14,500 nucleotides of DNA from the NCBI GenBank assembly GCA_947258635.1, contig CAMYJM010000070.1, positions 1 to 14,500 on the forward strand, written 5' to 3'. A program made the translations under genes and the position numbers. Within the stretch, counting starts at the first letter, position 1. Every line of letters begins with the position of its first letter. The notes below the pieces were generated by a model. The model saw only the letters and a list, made by a program, of their open reading frames with translations, was not told the DNA's origin and searched no databases. Origin of the DNA: an uncultured Acidimicrobiaceae bacterium (GTDB lineage: Bacteria > Actinomycetota > Acidimicrobiia > Spongiisociales > UBA5794). Shown piece after piece: positions 5,661 to 12,527 of this stretch.

Positions 5661-7682
5661 ATGGGCCGTGCACTCGAACGCGCGGAGGGATTCAGGTTGG
5701 GGGAATCAGGCCTGGCCCTACCGGAGGGCCCGAACGGCGACGCCGGTTTTGACCCGACCTATCCGGTAGGTGCCGACTTCTACCGATACGTCAACGCCGG
5801 GTGGCTCGCCGCCAACCCGATCCCGCCGGAATACGGTTCGTGGGGCGCCTTCCATGAAGTCCACGTCCGCAACGAGGACCTGCTACACGAGCTGTTGGAG
5901 GCGGCCGCCTCGAAACCCGGTGCGGCGGGCACCCCCGAGGCCATGGTCGGCGACTACTGGGCGGCCGGCCTCGACGAAGCCGCCATCGAAGCCGCCGGGC
6001 TCGACCCTCTCGAGGAGCTGTTGCGGGTGATCGACACGCTCGAGGACGGCTCGGACCTGCGCCGGGTCATGTTGTACTTCCGCAAGCGCGGCGTCGGGAT
6101 GATCTTTGGATCGTACGTCGCGCCCGATTTCGAGGAAAGTGCCCGATATCTTCTGTACCTGATCCAGGGTGGTCTGGGACTGCCGGAGCGGGACTACTAC
6201 TTCCGCGATGACGACCACTCGGTCGGGCTGCGCTCCGACTACCTCGACCACGTCGGCCGCATGCTGGCACTCGTCGGCCGCGATCCCGATCCGACTGCCA
6301 CTGCCAAAGCCGTCGTGGAGCTGGAGACGGCCCTCGCCGAGCTCTCCTACACACCGACCGAGTTACGCGACGCAGAGCTGACCACCAACAAGGTCTACGC
6401 GACCGACTTCTCCGGCGCCATGCTCGGCTTCGACCTCACTTCATATTGCGCGGCCCTGGCCGGCCGGGTTCCGAAGGCCGTCAACCTCGACAACCCGGAG
6501 TTCTTCGCGCAGCTGGGTGAAGTGCTCGGCGCCGTCCCGACCACGACCCTCCGTTCCTATCTGCGGTGGAACCTCGTCCGGGCAACGGCCGGTTCTCTGT
6601 CACAGCCATTCGTCGAAGCCAGCTTCGATTTCTACGGCAAGGTCCTGGGAGGACAGCGCGAGATGAAGCCCCGCTGGAAGCGGGTCCTCGGCGCCGCCTC
6701 GGCCGACATCGGCCAACAAGTATCGCAGCTGTACGTGCGAGCGGCCTTCGGAGCCGACGCCAAAGAGCGATGCGAGTCCATGGTCGATCGGCTGCTGGCG
6801 GCAATGGAGGAGTCGCTGCGCGCTCTCGATTGGATGAGCGACGAGACCAAGGAGAAGGCACTCGCCAAGCTGGCGGGATTCTCGTACAAGATCGGATACC
6901 CGGACGAGTGGCGCGACTACAGCGCGCTCCGCATCGACCGGGGCCCCTACGTCGGCAACCGGCTGCGGGCGGCCACGTTCGAGTACAACCGCAAGATGGC
7001 CCAGCTCGACGAACCCGTCGACAGGAGCGAGTGGGTCATGGAACCCCATGCCGTGAACGCTTACTACCACCCGCTCTACAACGAAGTAGTTTTCCCGGCG
7101 GGAATCCTCCAGCCCCCTTTCTTCCTGGCCGAGGCCGACGACGCCACCAATTACGGTGCGATCGGAACGGTCATCGGACACGAGATAACCCATGGATTCG
7201 ATGATCAGGGCAGCAAGTTCGACGCCGCCGGCAACCTCAGGAACTGGTGGACCGAAGAGGATCGCGCCGCGTTCGAGGACCGGGCCTCCGGGCTGGCCGA
7301 CCAGTACGGTTCCTACGAGCCGATCGACGGCCTCCGGGTCAATGGGAAGCTGACCCTCGGCGAGAACATCGCCGACCTCGGCGGAGTCGCCATCGCCTAT
7401 GCCGCCCTGATGGCGTTGCTTGCCGAACAGGGCCGGCGGCCCCACGAGCCCGCCACCGGGCTCACGTTCGCCCAACGTTTCTTCGTTTCGTACGCCAGGA
7501 TCTGGCGCGGGAACTACACGAACGAGTACACGCGGCTCATCGTTGCCAGCGATCCGCACTCTCCCGGCGAGTACCGCTGCAACGGCGTACTGGAGAACTT
7601 CCCGCCCTTCGCGGCGGCTTTCTCGCTCGACCCGAGTGCACCCTTGGCCAAGGCTCCCGGGGACGAACTCAAGATCTGGTAG
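5661..7682 (+). CDS. M13 family zinc metallopeptidase (neprilysin/PepO type)
   Basis: Zinc endopeptidase of up to 673 aa that cleaves small peptides. The N-terminal domain starts at DPTYPVGADFYRYVNAGWLA. The catalytic part shows NAYYHPLYNEVVFPAGILQP, the zinc motif HEITH (H507, E508, H511), the third ligand in ENIADLGG (E568, D572), H633 in HSPGEYR with R639, and a closing Trp673, all hallmarks of M13. Length is normal. No signal peptide or membrane helix is present, so unlike neprilysin this form should be cytosolic, as with bacterial PepO-type enzymes. The CxxW ending of the animal enzymes is absent; only the final W is kept. The start is uncertain: ATG 5661 lacks a Shine-Dalgarno, whereas TTG 5697 has GGAGG 8 nt upstream and would give 661 aa, losing no conserved residue. 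Confidence 0.95.
   Translation: MGRALERAEGFRLGESGLALPEGPNGDAGFDPTYPVGADFYRYVNAGWLAANPIPPEYGSWGAFHEVHVRNEDLLHELLEAAASKPGAAGTPEAMVGDYWAAGLDEAAIEAAGLDPLEELLRVIDTLEDGSDLRRVMLYFRKRGVGMIFGSYVAPDFEESARYLLYLIQGGLGLPERDYYFRDDDHSVGLRSDYLDHVGRMLALVGRDPDPTATAKAVVELETALAELSYTPTELRDAELTTNKVYATDFSGAMLGFDLTSYCAALAGRVPKAVNLDNPEFFAQLGEVLGAVPTTTLRSYLRWNLVRATAGSLSQPFVEASFDFYGKVLGGQREMKPRWKRVLGAASADIGQQVSQLYVRAAFGADAKERCESMVDRLLAAMEESLRALDWMSDETKEKALAKLAGFSYKIGYPDEWRDYSALRIDRGPYVGNRLRAATFEYNRKMAQLDEPVDRSEWVMEPHAVNAYYHPLYNEVVFPAGILQPPFFLAEADDATNYGAIGTVIGHEITHGFDDQGSKFDAAGNLRNWWTEEDRAAFEDRASGLADQYGSYEPIDGLRVNGKLTLGENIADLGGVAIAYAALMALLAEQGRRPHEPATGLTFAQRFFVSYARIWRGNYTNEYTRLIVASDPHSPGEYRCNGVLENFPPFAAAFSLDPSAPLAKAPGDELKIW
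5684..5699 (+). promoter_or_regulatory. Ribosome binding site pointing to a TTG start for the M13 peptidase
   Basis: GGAGG at 5684-5688 is followed after 8 nt by TTG at 5697-5699, in frame with the peptidase. The ATG at 5661 has no comparable site. A TTGACA hexamer at 5653-5658 overlaps the region just before that ATG and could be a -35 box if transcription starts downstream, but no matching -10 was found. Confidence 0.5.
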
Positions 7683-7781
7683 GCGGTTCCAACTGAGCTG
7701 CCACCACCTCGCCGGTCCACCTCTGTATCATGCAGCGCCAGACGTGAAACAAAGCCGCCGATGGGCCGCCGGGGGTCGAAT

Positions 7782-7937
7782 ATGTTGTTGCGAATTGCAG
7801 TCGGGGCGACGATCTTCCTGATCGTCCTCATCGTCGCTATGGCATCTCTGGTCGAGTTCGCCCCGGACGGTTCCGACCTGCAACGCCTGGGGCAGAACTT
7901 CTTCGACTTCGTGGACCGAGTGACACCGGGGAACTAG
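7782..7937 (+). CDS. Small single-span membrane protein, 51 aa
   Basis: Short open frame: MLLRIAVGATIFLIVLIVAM followed by ASLVEFAPDGSDLQRLGQNF and FDFVDRVTPGN. There is one membrane helix at about 5-24, then an amphipathic, acidic C-terminal part of about 27 residues. GGGGG at 7771-7775 lies 6 nt before ATG 7782, and codon use is G/C-rich at third positions. An in-frame ATG at 7761 would add MGRRGSN, giving a basic head, but has no Shine-Dalgarno. It lies 10 bp before the CDF remnant on the same strand, so the two and the following lipoprotein probably share a transcript. Function is unknown. Confidence 0.6.
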   Translation: MLLRIAVGATIFLIVLIVAMASLVEFAPDGSDLQRLGQNFFDFVDRVTPGN

Positions 7938-7947
7938 ACGAGAGACC

Positions 7948-8193
7948 ATGGCAGCCGGCGGAGGATCCAAGGCGATTATCGCCGCATTCCTGGCAAACCT
8001 CGGTATCGCGATATCGAAGTCCGTCGGTTTCGTGTTCACCGGGTCCTCATCCATGCTGGCCGGGACCATCCACTCGGTCGCCGAAGTCGAGCGCCGAGTG
8101 CGTGCCGTCGTGCTTATAGCGCTCCCCATGTACATCGAGCCCGGTTTTCACCACAACCTGCCCGGAGACACCGCGCCCGAAACGGCAACATGA
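7948..8193 (+). pseudogene. Internally deleted cation diffusion facilitator (CDF) remnant
   Basis: The 81-aa frame begins like the N-terminus of a CDF metal-efflux protein (KAIIAAFLANLGIAISKSVG, then FVFTGSSSMLAGTIHSVA, residues 8-45). It then jumps to what looks like the extreme C-terminus of the same family (VERRVRAVVLIALPMYIEPG, 47-66; intact proteins have IRAAVPxARxxYIEPD). About 200 residues are missing, including the metal-binding Asp that normally follows HSVA and most membrane helices, so transport is impossible. The join falls near nt 8083. The frame is intact across the join, so a short one-helix protein may still be made. A GAGAG sequence precedes the ATG. Its stop overlaps the start of the next gene by 4 bp (ATGA). 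Confidence 0.75.
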
Positions 8194-9932
8194 GGCAGGG
8201 CGTCGCGACCGCCGCGGCCGGACTGCTGCTGGCGATCGTCTCGGCATGCAGCAGTACCGACGGCGCGACCGCCCCTCCCGACTCCAACCCGCCGGTCACG
8301 ACGGCGGCGCCCGCCACCGGCGCCACGACGACGGCCGCCTCGCCACCCACAACCTCGCCGGCAAGGCCGGAGACAACCGGTTTCAGCTTCGTCCAGACGG
8401 TAGAGGACAACGACCAGCGTCTCCTCGAGATCTCCTACCCAATCCTCGACCACCCGAACGCCACGCAGGTTGCCCCCATCAACGAGAACATCAAACAGGC
8501 GATCGCCGAAATGCAAGCCGACTTTGCCGCCGCGGCGAGGACGGCGCCCGCCGGGGAGTCGCGCTCGACCTTCAGTATGCAGGCGGCCCCGGAGCTGATC
8601 AACGATCAGGTGTTCAGCGTCAGTGGGATCTCATTCGAGTTCGTGCGAGGCGGCACCGCAACCAGCACGCGTGTCGCCTGGATCTTCTCTCTCGAGTCCG
8701 GGAGACAGCTCTCCGCAGCCGATCTGTTCATCGACGGTGACATCGAACCGCTGGCCGCGGCGGCGCGGGCCCATCTGATCGCCGATGTGCTGGGGGACGC
8801 CGCAGCAATAACCGTCCCGGATGGATTGCTGGCCTCGCCGGAGAACTACGACGCGGTATGGCTGACCGCGACCGGCATAGGCGTCGGCTTCGATCAATTC
8901 CAGGTGACCGGCGGGGACGCCGGCACTCCAACGGTCCTGATCCCCTACACCGAACTGCGCGCCGTGCTCGACCTGAGCGGCATCCTGGCCCCGCTGCAGA
9001 ACGGGTCGACGCTTCCGGAGCTCAACGCGGCGACCGCGCCAGATTTGGCGGCGCCGCTGCCGTCACCAATGCTGGTCACGTATGGACGCCAGCTCGACGG
9101 CGATGCCATCTTCTTCACTCGAGCCTTCAACATGGTCCTCGTCGGGGTTGCCAAGTGGCGACATGGCGATACCTCGGTTGTGCAGGCTGTCAGAGACGCG
9201 GGGATGTCCGCAATCCTCTACCTTGACTGGAAAGCTGAATGGCTGAGGGGAGAGAACATCAGCCGCGGGGTTGATCAGATCATCTCCACTGTCAAAGCGA
9301 AACCAGGAATGATCTCTGGTATTGGTGTGGCCGACGAGTTGAACCACGCGTCCAACTCCGAAAACCTGCTGACGCCCAACCAGATGATCGGCTACCTGGC
9401 GGCCACTGCGGGGCGATTCAAAACCGAGTTGCCGGGAGTGCCGATATTCGCGGATATCATCAACGCCCAGCTTTCCTGTGAGCTCCCCCAGCAGGGTTCC
9501 TGCGACATAACCAAGCGGGCGTGTTGGGATGCTTGCGCGTATCAGACGAGCCAGCTGATGGTCCGGCTCTATGAGACCGGCCATCTCGACGGCTTCCTTC
9601 TCAACTATCCGAACTGGTTCTTCCGGTCCGACGTCGGCGAGACCGCCATGGAGCGGGCGCGGGCTCTGCTCCCGGAACCCTTCATTCTGATTGCGCGTAC
9701 CGACATCCTCTCCTTTTCCGAGCAGACCTACCCGGGTACGGCAGCGGATGCCGAGCAGCAGGTAGAGGCCTGGCGGCGGGCTCCGCTGCGCGGCGGCGCC
9801 GATGGTGTTGCCCTGTGGGTCTGGCGCAAGAAGGACGACGGCGGCGGATTGCGGACCTTCCTCGACAAGGACGGGACCGGCAACCCACTGTGGGAAGAAT
9901 TGGTCGCCGCGCTGGAAACAACCCCCCGGTAA
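8190..9932 (+). CDS. Lipoprotein with RsiV/DUF3298-like domain fused to a putative TIM-barrel domain
   Basis: Protein of 580 aa. Signal peptide with lipobox VSAC (lipidated Cys20), then a Thr/Pro/Ala-rich linker (about 22-62) that spaces it from the membrane. Residues about 64-275 resemble DUF4163/DUF3298, the extracellular part of RsiV and PdaC-like proteins: ISYPILDHPNATQVAPINEN, ISFEFVRGGTATSTRVAWIF, SLESGRQLSAADLF, and a closing VLIPYTELRAVLD. Residues about 290-580 alternate strands and helices like a TIM barrel: FNMVLVGVAKW, MSAILYLDWKAEW, ISGIGVADELNHA, VPIFADI, LDGFLLNYPNWFF, PFILIARTD, GADGVALWVWRKK. Acidic residues at strand ends (DELN, ADI) would suit a glycoside hydrolase, but no family is recognised. 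Two or more Cys (SCELPQQGSCD, RACWDAC) may form disulfides. ATG 8190 overlaps the CDF remnant's stop. Confidence 0.72.
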   Translation: MRQGVATAAAGLLLAIVSACSSTDGATAPPDSNPPVTTAAPATGATTTAASPPTTSPARPETTGFSFVQTVEDNDQRLLEISYPILDHPNATQVAPINENIKQAIAEMQADFAAAARTAPAGESRSTFSMQAAPELINDQVFSVSGISFEFVRGGTATSTRVAWIFSLESGRQLSAADLFIDGDIEPLAAAARAHLIADVLGDAAAITVPDGLLASPENYDAVWLTATGIGVGFDQFQVTGGDAGTPTVLIPYTELRAVLDLSGILAPLQNGSTLPELNAATAPDLAAPLPSPMLVTYGRQLDGDAIFFTRAFNMVLVGVAKWRHGDTSVVQAVRDAGMSAILYLDWKAEWLRGENISRGVDQIISTVKAKPGMISGIGVADELNHASNSENLLTPNQMIGYLAATAGRFKTELPGVPIFADIINAQLSCELPQQGSCDITKRACWDACAYQTSQLMVRLYETGHLDGFLLNYPNWFFRSDVGETAMERARALLPEPFILIARTDILSFSEQTYPGTAADAEQQVEAWRRAPLRGGADGVALWVWRKKDDGGGLRTFLDKDGTGNPLWEELVAALETTPR

Positions 9933-9949
9933 CAACCACCCCACGACGA

Positions 9950-9963
9950 CGCCGGACCCGGCG
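9950..9963. terminator. Palindrome between convergent genes
   Basis: CGCCGG (9950-9955) and CCGGCG (9958-9963) form a near-continuous GC palindrome in the 41-bp gap between the lipoprotein stop (9932) and the stop of the convergent aconitase X small subunit (9974). Placement suits a bidirectional terminator, but no T run is present and the stem is short. Confidence 0.35.
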
Positions 9964-9973
9964 CCGCCCGCCG

Positions 9974-10381
9974 CTAGCGGACCCGGATCCCCGCGGGGTC
10001 GACCGCGGCGTGGTGGCCGGTGATGAGCCGGGCACGAATCGGCGCCGGTGCCACCACGACCGGGCACCATTCGCCGTACAGCTCGCCGGGCACGATGGCG
10101 CCGAGCGCGACAATCGCATCGGGCTCGGCGAGAACGATTGCCACGGGACCGGTGCCGCGGTGAATGGACTCGGCGAGCGCGTTGGCGGCCGAAGACGAGC
10201 CGCGGGCAAACGGCATCACCACGATCTTGCCGGCAACGGACGAGCCGAATTGGGGGTGATGCCGGTCGACGATCTCGCCGGTCGCCGTGTCCAACCCACC
10301 CCAGAAACTGAGAGGCTCGTCCAGCACCAGGACCTCTCCCGCCGCGGAACCGGCTACGAGCATCACGCAACCCTCCGTCAT
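9974..10381 (-). CDS. Aconitase X small (swivel, DUF126) subunit, 135 aa
   Basis: Small swivel-domain subunit of two-gene aconitase X. The sequence has the DUF126 layout: AGSAAGEVLVLDEPLSFWGG then LDTATGEIVDRHHP, QFGSSVAGKIVVMPFARGSSS, NALAESIHRGTGPVAIVLAE and AIVALGAIVPGELYG. The GRGSSS-type motif (here ARGSSSAAN) and the LSFWGGLD block are the best markers. It completes the active site of the large subunit; dehydration of cis-3-hydroxy-L-proline is the known bacterial activity. The start ATG overlaps the large-subunit stop by 4 bp (10378-10381), so translation is coupled. A second in-frame ATG six codons on is possible. It is easily missed, since the same frame stays open antisense through the large-subunit gene. 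Confidence 0.92.
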   Translation of the reverse strand: MTEGCVMLVAGSAAGEVLVLDEPLSFWGGLDTATGEIVDRHHPQFGSSVAGKIVVMPFARGSSSAANALAESIHRGTGPVAIVLAEPDAIVALGAIVPGELYGEWCPVVVAPAPIRARLITGHHAAVDPAGIRVR

Positions 10382-11637
10382 CCCGACCAGAGACTCTCGT
10401 CGCGGCAGACCCGTCCGGCCACCGCCGATTCGATCACCTCGCGCAGCGAACCGAAGATGACATCGACGCCGATGTTGGCCGGGGCGTAGTACGCCCATTT
10501 GGCGGAGTCTGTCATCACCGGGCCTCCGGTACGCAACACCGGCGATACATAGGTGCAAGTGTCGGTAACCACGGTGAAGCCGGCAGCCGCCAAACCCGCC
10601 GCGATTCCCGAGGCGGCCGCCCGCGCCGCGATGTCGCGCCCTGTCGAGATATACGCTTCTGTGTCGTGCGCGACCTGCCGGCCGGCCAGGAGCTCGACGA
10701 CCCGTTCCATCTCGGACAGCGAGGCATGGGGCGTCCCCAAGCAGACGGCCCTGATGGTGCCGCTTCCGAGAGTCGACAACTCGTCGCGGGCTCGCCGGAT
10801 CGCCGCCACCGTCACTTCGATCGTGGCCCGGGCAGCGCCGCCGTGAAGGGCGGTTGCCAGGTCCGGGGCCTCCGGTGTGATCCCCACGGCATGGAACATG
10901 CCGACGGCGCCGGCCGCGGCTGCCGCCGCCCCGAGTGCCTTGAGCTGGTCTTCGGTCGCCGCCGGCAAGCCGACGATGGCCGGCACGGCATTGCCGGCGC
11001 CGGCGCCGATGACGTGACCGAGCGTCGGGAACACGACGTCGCTCGCCAGTAACGCCGGAGGCAGGCCGGAGACGTCGAAGACTATCTCGGCGCGGCGGTT
11101 CTTCTCCAGGTGGAGCCCGGCGGCCGGCGCCCGACCGGTGAGCGCCGCGCACACATCGAGGAAATCGCCGTACCGGTGAGTGCGGGCGCCGAGCACCGAA
11201 TTGGCGAAAACGATCGCGTTCGATTCGGCCCAGGCCACTTGCTCTCCCAAGGCGGGACGCACCGCCAATTGGTAAGGGGCACACGTCCACGTGGGGCGAC
11301 ACCCGAGGTCCTCATACATCTGCATCAGGCGGCGGGAAGCCCGGGCCTCCTCGGGATCTCCTCGATACAGCTCGGGGTGCAGCAAGTCGATCGACCCAAC
11401 GTTGAGCGTGGTGGGAACCCGCACCCGGGCCCCGTCGGCCGCCAGCCGTTCGACGAAATCGAGCCCAACCCGGCCCTGATAGAGGCAACCGTCGATATGG
11501 GCTCCTGATATGTGCAAGAGCTCGGCGGCACCCATCGCATTCGCTACCGCGACAAGGACTCGCATCGCCAGCGCCAAGCCCTCGCCCGACCGGCCTGCGA
11601 GCAGAGCCCGGTCACCTTTCGTGAGCTCCACCGTCAT
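10378..11637 (-). CDS. Aconitase X catalytic (DUF521) subunit, 419 aa
   Basis: Iron-sulfur dehydratase of the aconitase superfamily. Bacterial AcnX enzymes are cis-3-hydroxy-L-proline dehydratases, and archaeal ones are mevalonate 5-phosphate dehydratases. Seen: HISGAHIDGCLYQG (about 42-55), PTTLNVGSID, TWTCAPYQ (Cys119), ESNAIVFANSVLGARTHRYG, CLGTPHASLSEM (about 299-310), DTCTYVSP (Cys361) and GGPVMTDSAKWAYYAP (about 371-386), in the family order and at full length. Cys119 and Cys361 are likely cluster ligands. The archaeal GCPH motif reads GTPH here, with Cys299 two residues before the Gly. No proline-catabolism or mevalonate gene lies nearby, so the substrate is open. Transcribed leftwards from the divergent region 11638-11773. 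The Shine-Dalgarno is weak; TAGCCT, a possible -10, ends 8 nt before the ATG. Confidence 0.93.
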   Translation of the reverse strand: MTVELTKGDRALLAGRSGEGLALAMRVLVAVANAMGAAELLHISGAHIDGCLYQGRVGLDFVERLAADGARVRVPTTLNVGSIDLLHPELYRGDPEEARASRRLMQMYEDLGCRPTWTCAPYQLAVRPALGEQVAWAESNAIVFANSVLGARTHRYGDFLDVCAALTGRAPAAGLHLEKNRRAEIVFDVSGLPPALLASDVVFPTLGHVIGAGAGNAVPAIVGLPAATEDQLKALGAAAAAAGAVGMFHAVGITPEAPDLATALHGGAARATIEVTVAAIRRARDELSTLGSGTIRAVCLGTPHASLSEMERVVELLAGRQVAHDTEAYISTGRDIAARAAASGIAAGLAAAGFTVVTDTCTYVSPVLRTGGPVMTDSAKWAYYAPANIGVDVIFGSLREVIESAVAGRVCRDESLWSG

Positions 11638-11703
11638 TGCGCATCAGGCTAACTAGCCCGACTCGGTCCACGAACCGGTTTTGGCAAATGTCGCATCGGA
11701 CGA

Positions 11704-11732
11704 TTGGACAGGGTCAAGCCGCAACGAATAAT
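11704..11732 (+). promoter_or_regulatory. Sigma-70-type promoter for the unknown gene at 11774
   Basis: TTGGAC (11704-11709) and AATAAT (11727-11732) are separated by 17 bp, each close to the housekeeping consensus. Transcription would start near 11739, giving a leader of about 35 nt before the GTG start. This is the clearest promoter in the window. Confidence 0.6.
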
Positions 11733-11773
11733 GTCCGATACCTGCAGTAGCTATAACACTGCACGGAGTAGTC

Positions 11774-12478
11774 GTGGATCTGAACGCGCTGGCGACCGAG
11801 CTCGAACATGAGTTCGTCGAATCTCGAGACGTGCCCGGCCTGGGTGAGGTGTTGTTGCCGCGCGTGCCCATCGACCTCGGGATGGTCATCACCGACGTCT
11901 TCGAGGGGGAATTCGGCGACGGCCAGGAAGCGTTCAAGACGATGCTGCGCGCCGGTCACCTGGAGACTCTCATCAGCTTCACGTGGGAGGAAGACGGTGC
12001 CGATCCTTTTGAAAGCTCGCTCGAGATCATCACCCTGGGCAATCGCTCATATGTCACGATCTCGCCGGATGAGGCCAGCGGTCAGGAGTGGGAGGCCTTC
12101 GCCGCCTTGGAGGACGCCACTCCGGAGAGCTGGGAAGCGCTGCTGACGAACTTGTGCCGGGACAACGGCATGGGCTACGGCGTGGAGATCTTCTCGTCGC
12201 TGCCGACCCGCGCCGACACCGTGGCCATCGCTCCCCGCTACGTGCTGTCGGCGTTCTTCTCATACCTGCAATGGGACGAATCGCGCTCACCGGGGGCCTG
12301 GCAAGTGTCGGCGGAGTACCTCCCTGCGGTCCTGCGGAGCAACGTCTCGGTGACCGACGCGGCCGCCCGGCTGCTTCGCGAAGACTCCAAGCAGAACCGG
12401 TTCAGCTTCATCAGCAGCTATGTGGCCGCGGTCTACCACGATCCGGCCCAAGAGCTGTCCGTTGTCGCCGCCAGTTGA
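11774..12478 (+). CDS. Hypothetical cytosolic protein, 234 aa
   Basis: Not recognised. The start is GTG at 11774 with GGAG 5 nt upstream. The sequence is acidic and soluble with no signal or membrane helix. The first 60 residues (LNALATELEHEFVESRDVPG, LGEVLLPRVPIDLGMVITDV) precede a probable beta-rich part (LETLISFTWEEDGADPF, SSLEIITLGNRSYVTISPDE) and a helical part rich in aromatics (YVLSAFFSYLQWDESRSPGA, FSFISSYVAAVYHDPAQELS). No catalytic motif is apparent. It has its own promoter, diverges from aconitase X and runs 49 bp before the amidase gene on the same strand, so a two-gene transcript is likely. Whether it helps the amidase cannot be told. Confidence 0.75.
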   Translation: MDLNALATELEHEFVESRDVPGLGEVLLPRVPIDLGMVITDVFEGEFGDGQEAFKTMLRAGHLETLISFTWEEDGADPFESSLEIITLGNRSYVTISPDEASGQEWEAFAALEDATPESWEALLTNLCRDNGMGYGVEIFSSLPTRADTVAIAPRYVLSAFFSYLQWDESRSPGAWQVSAEYLPAVLRSNVSVTDAAARLLREDSKQNRFSFISSYVAAVYHDPAQELSVVAAS

Positions 12479-12527
12479 GCGCCGCCGGGCGAACCGGTAA
12501 TCGACCGCCGAGTAGATACGAGGTGCC

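Noticed and set aside
9063..10370. 435-aa minus-strand open frame
   Set aside because: Arg/Gly-rich composition and overlap with both the lipoprotein (antisense) and the aconitase X small subunit; no family features.
9974..11302. 442-aa minus-strand open frame
   Set aside because: Only its last 135 residues are real (aconitase X small subunit from 10381). The rest is an out-of-frame, Arg-rich shadow of the aconitase X large-subunit gene on the same strand.
11752..11757. TATAAC as the -10 box for the gene at 11774
   Set aside because: No -35 at suitable distance, and it would start transcription inside the ribosome site; the TTGGAC/AATAAT pair upstream fits better.
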